Below are positions 56,144 through 64,000 of a stretch of DNA of 64,000 bases, one piece after another. Every line of letters starts with the position of its first letter. The first letter of the stretch is position 1. Below the pieces are notes generated by a model. That model was not told where the DNA came from, ran no database searches, and saw only the letters and a program-made list of their open reading frames with translations. The translations under genes were made by a program, and so were the position numbers. Location: the NCBI RefSeq assembly GCF_000002235.5, contig NW_022145597.1:1705501-1769500 (forward strand). Direction: 5' to 3'. The stretch comes from Strongylocentrotus purpuratus (taxonomy: Eukaryota; Echinodermata; Echinoidea; Camarodonta; Strongylocentrotidae).

Positions 56144-57386
56144 ATGGCGGAAGCCTCAAGTGAAGTTGAAGACATGATAGAGGATTTTTATAACAGTAGG
56201 AAAAAAAACGTAAAGAAAAGACCAAGGTTAAACAGCACTTTTACCCAGGAAGAACCCAACCAGAAAATACTAATTACCCCAACTGACATAGAAAAATCTC
56301 TTACGAAGGTAAACCCAATCCATATCACCCGCGATATCCACAACGGTATAGGAAAGCCAATATCAATAACAAAGAAGGGAAGAAGCCTTCTAATTGAATG
56401 TACCAACACAAGGCAAGCTAACTCTCTAAGGAATATGTCCGAAGTGGCTTCCATGCAAAAAAAGACGTCAGAGTGGGTCCCCTTCCCCAAAACAAAGGGG
56501 GCAATAGTGGGGATCCCACTCGACGTCACGGATGACGAGCTTTTAAATGAATTGAAAACCCAAGGCGTAGTTCATGTGCGCCGGATAATGAAGAGAATCA
56601 AAGGTAATCTGACAGGCACTACTGCTTTCTGTCTATCGTTTAATTCAGACCATCTCCCTGCACAGGTTTCCATAGGATACATGTTAAAATAAAGTATCCA
56701 TATATGTACCCCCCCGTTCGAAGGTGCAATAAATGCCAAGGTTTTGGGCACATACAGGAAAACTGCAAATTTAGTCTAAGATGTGTAAGATGTGGAGACA
56801 GCCACACCACCGATAAATGTCCCTCTGTCGATAGTCCATCGTGTTTCAGATGCAATGGAAAGCATAGCGCAGCATACCAGGGCTGCCCCCTATATAAAAG
56901 CGCAAAACAAATTCAATCCGTCCAATTCACAGAAAAAATAACCTTCGTCGAAGCAAGAAAAAAAAAATCATATGCTGAGGCAACCAACAAAAAGGCCCAA
57001 AGTAATGATCAACCAAACGGAAGTAAAATTCACGTTATTAAACAAAACATTCCGTCAACTAACCAACCAGAGGTCTTCGTTATCCCCGATATCCCCATCC
57101 CCATAGCCACCTTACCCAGTATTCCACCGACCGAAACTATCACAAGCAAAGAAACGTCTATCCGTAAAGTGCATATAACAAAAGAAGTGGAAAAGAAACA
57201 CACCGAGTCGGAGCCGGCTCAAAATATTAACGAACTAATTGTTTTTTTTTAGTTTTTGTTATAAACAATCTAGAAGGAAATAATACAAAAGCAATAGAAT
57301 GAAACTCGTGGTGGAAGCTGCCAACAAATGCTTTGGGTTCAAAGCGAAGGCAGAATTTATCCACGATATGCTAAATAAGGACACAT
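56144..57386 (+). pseudogene. ORF1 of element D: Gag-like, three CCHC knuckles, frameshifted
   Basis: The first frame (56144-56692, MAEASSEVEDMIEDF) has a basic N-terminus and an RRM-like part (GAIVGIPLDVTDDELLNELK, VVHVRRIMKRIKGN) and ends VSIGYMLK-stop. The second frame, from 56704, carries CNKCQGFGHIQENC, CVRCGDSHTTDKC and CFRCNGKHSAAYQGC, then a Lys/Pro/Thr-rich tail to 57252. A T-run there causes another stop, and the tail probably continues (KLVVEAANKCFGFKAKAEF) to TGA at 57386-57388. The shift lies at a C7 run (56709-56715), the same place as in the 36.2 kb copy. It would bind element RNA. Confidence 0.75.
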
Positions 57387-60300
57387 GATCCAATTGTATT
57401 ATGGCAGTGGAACGCCCAGGGCCTCCGCTGCCATGGTGACGAACTTTTACGATATATATCTACTTCCCCAAAGCCACCAGATATAATATGCATTCAAGAA
57501 ACATGGTTAAATAACACGAACCATAAATCATTTGAAATCCCTAATTTTACAGCAATTTTTAAGAGTAGATCACTCAAAAAAGGAGGGGGATGTGCCATAT
57601 ATATTAGAGATAAAATCTCATATAATATTATACCTACGCCCGCAAATGAGGAATACCTTAAAATAGTCATTACTTTTAATAATTTCGAATGTGATATAAT
57701 AAATTTTTATAACCCATACCTAATAGAGCTTGATTTACTCAAATCCATAATAAAGAAGTGTAATAAAAACATGATTTTTTGCGGGGACTTTAACAGTCAC
57801 AACCCACTATGGGGTAGTAAGAATATAAACAGAAATGGTAAAAATGTAGAGCATTTTATACTCAATAATAACCTTTATCTTTTAAATGACGGCTCACCGA
57901 CACGCATAGATCTAGGAAATGGCGCCCTCTAGTGCCTAGACCTCACACTGTCAACTCCGTCACTGGCATCAAAATGCTCATGGGCGGTATGCAACACTAC
58001 CCTCGGTAGCGACCATTTTTTAATTGAAATAAAAATTCAGATCAGTCCTCCTAACACTATGATTGCCACCCATATCACCCCTAACTCTCAATTAGCGATT
58101 CATAAGGCTGACTGGGATTTATATAAAGGAATTTTACAAAATATGAAATTAGAAGATGTTTATGATGAAAATACGCAAACACTTTACGATAATTTCATGG
58201 CAAAAATAATAGACGCTGCTAACGCAGCGATTCCACCTAAAAAGCATAACACATGTAAAACTCCAATCCCTTGGTGGAGTAAATTGTGCTCCGTAGCTGT
58301 CAAAAAGAGAAACAAAGCGAATAGAATCTTTAGAAAGTCGTTGAAAATGGAGGATTTACTGGAGTTCAAAAAGAAAAAAGCGGAGGCCCAGTTATGTATC
58401 AGAAGAGCAAAAAAAGAATACTGGGAATTTTTTTGTTCAACCCTTAATAGATTTACTCCTCTTACAAAAATCTGGAAAAAGGTTAAATCCATAACTAACC
58501 CCCAATCTAACTCTATTCAATATAAAATATCTTCAAATGGGAAAGTTATCAACGACGATTCTGAAAAAGCTAAAAGATTTGCAGAATACTACTCTGATAT
58601 TCAAACAAAGTTGGTTTATCAATACGATACTCAGCCCAGGGTCACACCAATAAATAATGATGATAATTCTGAAGTTCTAAATGAAGCCATTACCGTTGAT
58701 GAACTTAACGAAACAATAAACATAACTCCTAATACCAGCTCAGGCCCGGATGGGATTAATTCATCATTTATAACCAAACTGCCCTAAAATTGTATAAATA
58801 TTTTAGTTTTTATTTTAAACAGGATTTGGACCGACCCATCCAATATTCCGTTACAATGGAAAGAATCTCACGTTATCCCTATACTAAAACCAAGTAAAAC
58901 CCAAGCGGAACTATCTTCATATAGACCAGTCTCCTTAACTTCGGTAATAGGTAAAATCATGGAGAGAATTATATCCAAAAGACTCTCATGGCACTGTAAT
59001 AAATACAATATTATATCCCCCCCCCCCCTTCAATCCAGTTTCACAGAAAAAAGAAGTGTAGTAGATAATATAGCAATATTAGATACGGATATATATAAAG
59101 CCATAGTTGGCAACAATTACGTTTTGGCTACTTTCTTAGATATAGAAAAGGCGTTCGATAGCGTACGTAGTGATATTCTAATGAACAAATTAGTAAACTA
59201 CGGTTTCTCTGGTTCCATATTACAATGGATTAGATGTTTCTTGAAAAACCGGACTTTTCAAGTCAAAATTAATAATACATTATCCAATGTAAATCATGTT
59301 AAAATTGGCCTCCCCCAAGGCAGTGTAATCAGCCCAATTCTTTTCAAATTATATATTAACGACTTGATAGAAAACTGTAACAACTGTAAGATATCAATTT
59401 TTGCAGATGACATAGAAATATGGTACTCATGCAAACATCTATGTTTAGCGGAGAAAAAGATGCAAGAAGATTTACACTCCATCTCTTCTTGGGTACAAAA
59501 TAACCATCTCAAACTGTCAGCTACTAAATCAAAAGCTATAATTTTTACTCGTTGCAGAAAGGAGAAATCTGTGAAACTATATATTAATGACACTATCGTA
59601 GAAGTTACGCCAGAATACGAATTCCTGGGGGTAATTCTCGATAGTAAATACATATGGAAAGCCCATATAGATACAGTTATATTAAAATGTAAAAAACGTC
59701 TTAATATTATCCGATGCATCACTGGAACAAATTGGGGAGCGGATACAAAGACTCTACTGATAATTTATAAAGCAATTATCAGATCAGTAATAGATTACGC
59801 TTGTCAATTCTACAACGCAGCCAGCCCGTCGGTAATAAACAAATTAAATTCTCTACAGTATATAACTTTGAGAGTAATCACAGGGACACTTCCCTTTACT
59901 ACCTTAGAGAGCCTTCAAATTGAATGTGGTGAAATGCCTTTGGATATTCGTCGTATACATTTGTCTCATCTATATAAATTGAAAATAATAAGTGCCAGCA
60001 ATTCTCATCCTACTAAGGACATATTCGCAGATTGCTGGCAATATCAGTTACGTCATTTTAAACATCCACCGTTACCGGTTGTCACTTTAGATTACAACCC
60101 GGATATCGAGCATAGTATCACCCCAGATCAGCCCATATGGTACTTCCCCCTACCTGTAATTAATTTTGATATTCATGAATCTATATCTAAAAAGGACAAC
60201 CCATTTTCTATAAAGCAAGCAGCTTTAGAAACTATAAACAGGACCTATACTAACTCTTTAAGAGTTTATACTGATGGATCAGAAGACCCCAACTCACTTC

Positions 60301-61094
60301 GAACTGGAGCCTCTTTTTATGTTCCGCAGTTAAAATACAGCGAAACCAAAAGAATATCAAATATATCAGTCTGTAGATCAGAACAGACCGCCATTATTCT
60401 GGCATTAACTTGGCTTGAAGAATACCAACCTATTCAAGCAGTTATATTATCGGACTCGTTGAGTACACTTTTCTTATTAAAGAACCGTAAACATATCAAC
60501 TCGCCTCTGATTTATGAAATTTTCACCAAATACAAAAACCTATTATACTCAGGAATTAACGTTACTTTCGCATGGATACCAGCTCATTGTGGTATCCATG
60601 GAAACGAGGTAGCAGATCAACTAGCTAAAATGGCACTAACAAGTGACGAAGTAGAAGTTACGGTAAAACCTAACGTAGAAGAAGCTTCTAAAGATTTGTT
60701 ACGCATTTCCCGTACAATGTGGGATAATAGGGCTAGTACATCAAACAAAACAAAACACATTTATCCTATAGTCGACCCCGTATATGTTATTCCGAAACTT
60801 GATGTAAATTCAAGAAGAGAGGAAATTATTATACACAGACTACGCACTGGAGTGATATGCTTAGCAAAATTTTTGTTAGATATTAGAAAGCATCCCAACG
60901 GGTTATGCGATGTTTGCAATCAAACTGAAAATACTGAACATTACTTATTATATTGTACAAAGCACAATGTGGCCAGAAATCGTTTTCTAAAACGGGAAGG
61001 CCCTTTATCATTAAAAGAAATATTCCGGTGTAATGACGGGATTTCTTCGCTATTAAAATACGTAAAGGCCACTGGCCAATTTCATGAGCTGTAA
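57387..61094 (+). pseudogene. ORF2 of element D: endonuclease-RT-RNase H, two stops
   Basis: One frame of about 1,235 codons is broken only by TAG at 57930-57932 and TAA at 58785-58787; the 37.7 kb copy has TCA at the second site. Domains in order: APE endonuclease (VLWQWNAQGLRCHG, IICIQETWLN, GGGCAIYIR, FCGDFNSHNPLWG, LGSDHFLIE), linker, RT (SYRPVSLTSVIGK, LDIEKAFDSVRS, GLPQGSVISPILF, catalytic FADDIEIWY), RNase H (YTDGSEDPNS, SEQTAIILALTWL, LSDSLSTL, WIPAHCGIHGNEVADQLAK) and a terminal domain with IIHRLRTGVICLAKF and CDVCNQTENTEHYLLYC. All main catalytic residues are present. It is inactive as assembled because of the two nonsense codons. Confidence 0.85.
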
Positions 61095-62079
61095 AGGTTA
61101 GGCCAATAAAATTCACCTATATAGTTATAAATTTGAGTAAATGATAAGTACAGTTTGGAGAGCATTTTTAGTCTACTTCCAAATTCTCGGATTTCAAATG
61201 GAAATGTCATACGTAAATTTGATAGTTGTACTCGAAAAATGGTTTATTTTATTTGTAGCTACCTTTTGAGCATGTTACTGTCCTAGATTTTACAAATCTT
61301 ACCTATTAGTAAGCTAGGAAGCTCGGGCGGCCTTTGGTCCGTACCAGAGTGACCTAGGGAGAAAAGCTGCTGCAATGTACAGTAGCAGCAGGTAAGACGG
61401 TATGTGGTTAGGGGGCTAGAGGTTACGTACCGACACACCTTCCTGAACATACGGTCCAAATTCTAGCAATTTCACTATAATTATGACAAAGTTTTTCGCG
61501 AAATTCCAAAACGCCTCTACAATTTTATTACATCGTGTTTTGCCTTTATTTGGCAACAGTTTTAAGAAGTATTCTCATGATTAAATAACTTATAATCTAG
61601 CCTTTACTGTCTCTTGCGTATATATATATATATATATATGTATTATTATTGTTATTTTTTTGTTTTTTTTAATTGCCTGTATCATTAGGAAAGAGGCGAA
61701 ATCTGACAAGTTTTTCGCTTCGTGCAAGGTATATAAGAAATCGAGTATACGCTTATATTCATATAGATATAGTTTATATGGACTTATTGTCGCTTATTTC
61801 CTATATAATTGAATTATAGCTTTACTAAAGTAATGTCAAACTCCTAGCACATATTATCATATAACATGCAAACGATTTAAAGTAATACAGAATTTTCTTT
61901 GGAGTAAATGAAATTTGTATAAATGTTAGCGTGAAGGATGGATGGCACGCATTCTGGTTTATATATTAAAGCTTTCTTCATTTTACTTTTATACAAGAAA
62001 AAGCTATATACACACATGATACCACTTACACTATTCGTACTACCCTCACTGAAATACAAGGCACACACTTGTTCTAGAG
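61095..62079 (+). other. AT-rich 3' UTR of element D
   Basis: No frame of note. 61320-61450 (CCGTACCAGAG, GTTAGGGGGCTAGAGG) is weakly echoed after the 34498 ORF2 end. A (TA)n run lies at about 61617-61639. Confidence 0.5.
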
Positions 62080-62326
62080 GTCGGGCGGGGTGGCCCGGTG
62101 GCTGGGGCCGGTGGTGGTTGGAAAGCACAACCTCCCGTGTCAACGGTTGAGGAATCCTCCGTCGTTCGCTGAGTGTGAGGCTTAATGTCTACATAGGGTG
62201 CGGCGATTTTCCTCTTCGCGGCTCCCTGCGGGATCATAATCAGGCCAGGGGATGCCTTTGGATCTTGGCGGGGAGTGACCTGGTCCGGCGGGTTCGTCCT
62301 GTCTAGCTCTCTAGTCAGGCACACAA
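62080..62326 (+). repeat. Conserved GC-rich 3' module, copy 2
   Basis: A 247-bp GC-rich block, alignable over its length with 34756-34993, about 985 nt after the ORF2 stop. The minus frame across it is Pro-rich (NPPDQVTPRQDPKAS) and partly conserved, but frames differ between copies, so conservation at the DNA or RNA level is likelier than coding. Confidence 0.85.
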
Positions 62327-63039
62327 AGATGTAAAATATAGCATATCTATACCATCCTTTTTCTGCTCATATTACATCACGGCATTGTATTTTCTATATA
62401 TATACCAAGGGTGTGTGCTCATCTCTGTTTTACGCTTTATTAATCAGAAAAAACGTGACGGCGATTATTGGAAAGGAGGAATAACTTAGAGATAGTATCC
62501 TCTTTCTTTTTTTTTTTTTTTTTTTTTTTTTTTTGTTAGGCTATGCTTTGGGTTAATATTTCTTACCGATTGTTATCATTAGTATTCTTCTCTTTGGTGC
62601 CTGTCAGATTCCAACGAGGGATAGTGTTTGAGAGCTCGTTTGTCCATGCATGGTTGCCACTTTATTTTATGCTGTTGGTAATTTTCTTGCCTTTTGCATA
62701 GACGAGTATATATATATATATATATATATGTGTACATGCAAATTTATACATTCTTTTTTCCCCTTTAAAATATCAAAATAACATTAATATCATCTTACAC
62801 GATATTGATTTTTTTTTTGAAACACAATACAATAGCTAAAAAAGTGGAATAACTTATGAAAAATGGCATTCATTTCATAGGTACCTTATAATAGATTGCC
62901 TCTGGTAGGCTTCTTCCCTATTATATGTTGGTGTTTATTTTTATAAATTTAATACAATATCAATATAATCGTGGTAGAGGTCTACGGTACATCATGTGTA
63001 AAGTCCTAGAAGGACTAAGGAAAGTGGATAGAAAATAGA
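62327..63039. other. No gene; simple repeats
   Basis: A T-run at about 62508-62534 and (TA)n at about 62707-62729 in AT-rich DNA. Confidence 0.5.
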
Positions 63040-64000
63040 AGTGAAATGGAAAGGCGAGAAAGTGGAGGATCATCCTGCTACAACACTGCACGTCATCTCG
63101 CCAACATTCTACAACCACTCGTAGGCCAAACCCAGCACCACGTCACCAACTCCAAGCACTTCATCGACATCCTCTCCAAAACCAAGATCCAGCCATCCGA
63201 CACACTCGTCAGCTTCGATGTCACCTCTCTATTCACCAGCGTTCCTGTAGACCAAGCATGCGACATCATCAAACAACGCCTCATCTCAGACCCAGACCTC
63301 GAATCTAGGACCAAGCTCACACCTGACCAGATCCACGACCTCTTTCTCACCTGCCTCCACTCCAACTCTTTCAAGTGGCGCAGCAACTTCTACAAACAAC
63401 TTCAAGGAGCAGCCATGGGATCTCCACTCTCACCAATCATCGCCAACATCTTCATGGAACACCTTGAGCACCAAGCACTCAAGTCCGCCGACAAGTCTCC
63501 TTCACTCTGGCTACGCTACGTCGACGACACCTTCGTCATCTGGCCACACAGCACACCAGACCTCCACCAGTTCCTCGACCACATCAACAACCAACATCCC
63601 AGCATTAAGTTCACCATGGAGACCGACTCACCACGACAACTCAATCCCTTTCCTAGACGTACTCATCACCTAGACACCATCAGGATTCCCCGCGCACCAA
63701 GTATACCGGAAACCAATCCACACAGACCGCTACCTCAACTTCCGATCTCACCACCATCCATCAGTCCACCAATCAGTCTCCAACTCACTCATCAGACGAG
63801 CCCACCAACTCAGTGACAAAGCACATCTCCAGCAAGAACTCAAGCACATCACGCACGCACTCACTTCCATCAACCAGTACCCAAGAAGGAAAATCAACAC
63901 CCGAACTTCCTACCACAAGACCAGTAACATCACCACCGGAACCCAACCTGATACCAAGCCTACCGCCACCATCGTACTTCCCTACATCGGCAAGACATCA
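63040..64000 (+). pseudogene. Penelope-like retroelement RT, 5'-truncated, runs off window
   Basis: The frame 63046-63660 encodes ARHLANILQPLVGQTQHHV, NSKHFIDILSK, TLVSFDVTSLFTSVPVDQA, the RT block QGAAMGSPLSPIIANIFMEH and the catalytic motif LRYVDDTFVIW. These are typical of Penelope-like RTs. Near 63640 the frame shifts by one (to SIPFLDVLIT), a TAG follows at about 63692, and the match continues (VYRKPIHTDRYLNF, IRRAHQLSDKAHL, ELKHITHALTSINQYP) to LPYIGKTS at the window end. A GIY-YIG endonuclease, if present, lies beyond. The insert is far more GC-rich than its surroundings, with a C-rich third position, so it may be younger or differently sourced. Confidence 0.85.

Larger units (their letters stand above)
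55864..62400 (+). mobile_element. I/Nimb subfamily 1 element D, nearly complete
   Basis: 5' UTR with GCTAGCGGCGACAGCGACAA and the conserved GGTAGGTGTACATTGGGAG block at 56091, ORF1 56144-57386, ORF2 57387-61094, and a long AT-rich 3' UTR with a GC-rich module (62080-62326). RNase H at the ORF2 end and three CCHC knuckles in ORF1 place it in the I superfamily, most like Nimb-type elements. The 3' boundary is uncertain. Confidence 0.8.

Noticed and set aside
62046..62324. 92-codon Pro-rich minus frame over the GC-rich module
   Set aside because: The paralogous module at 34756-34993 keeps some of the residues but in different frames with stops, so coding is not supported.

Overview
This is a eukaryotic, almost certainly metazoan, chromosome-end region. 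A TTAGGG-type telomere (CCCTAA on the + strand) fills about 3 kb near the left end. The rest is AT-rich, repeat-dense DNA with spliceosomal exon signals and many non-LTR retrotransposons, DNA-transposon remnants and tRNA-derived SINEs. The mix of CR1/L2-like, I/Nimb-like (RNase H-bearing), RTE-like, Penelope-like, Merlin-like and Tc1/mariner-like remnants, with short TGACCT-rich tandem repeats, fits a marine invertebrate such as an echinoderm. The species is an inference from repeat content and cannot be read directly.

Layout. 1-777 is a separate contig, joined through exactly 500 N (778-1277) to the outer end of a telomere array (1278-4307). 4.3-13 kb is subtelomeric repeat DNA: SINE copies, a TE with perfect palindromes (6100-7434), a nine-unit purine/poly-C minisatellite (about 8.4-9.7 kb), a 932-bp foldback element (10042-10973), an internally deleted Tc1/mariner element (11708-12365) and a Merlin-type transposase remnant (12833-13100). 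13.6-21 kb holds the only candidate host gene: a minus-strand set of tandemly duplicated short exons, rich in Pro, Ser and Thr, ending in an exon with a Myb/SANT-like region. LINEs, SINEs and a TTAA-flanked MITE have invaded it.

23.9-64 kb is a retrotransposon graveyard. Element A (minus, about 24-28.6 kb) and element B (plus, about 42.5-46.5 kb) belong to one CR1-like family with a coiled-coil/RRM-like ORF1 and a PHD-finger+endonuclease+RT ORF2. Element C (46.5-49.1 kb) and a decayed relative (30.1-32.2 kb) are a second CR1/L2-like family. Three I/Nimb-like subfamilies (zinc-knuckle ORF1; endonuclease-RT-RNase H ORF2) occur as the near-complete element D (55.9-62.4 kb), the degenerate 51.3-55.1 kb copy, and fragments at 32.6-42 kb and 49-51 kb. 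A 5'-truncated Penelope-like element begins near 63.04 kb and runs off the right edge.

Functionally the window is a telomere plus a transposon-rich subtelomere. The retroelement ORFs would act in target-primed reverse transcription, but almost every copy carries stops, frameshifts or deletions. The points most worth following are the exon-duplication gene, the telomere sitting inside a scaffold, and a GC-rich 3' module conserved between two diverged I/Nimb-type copies.
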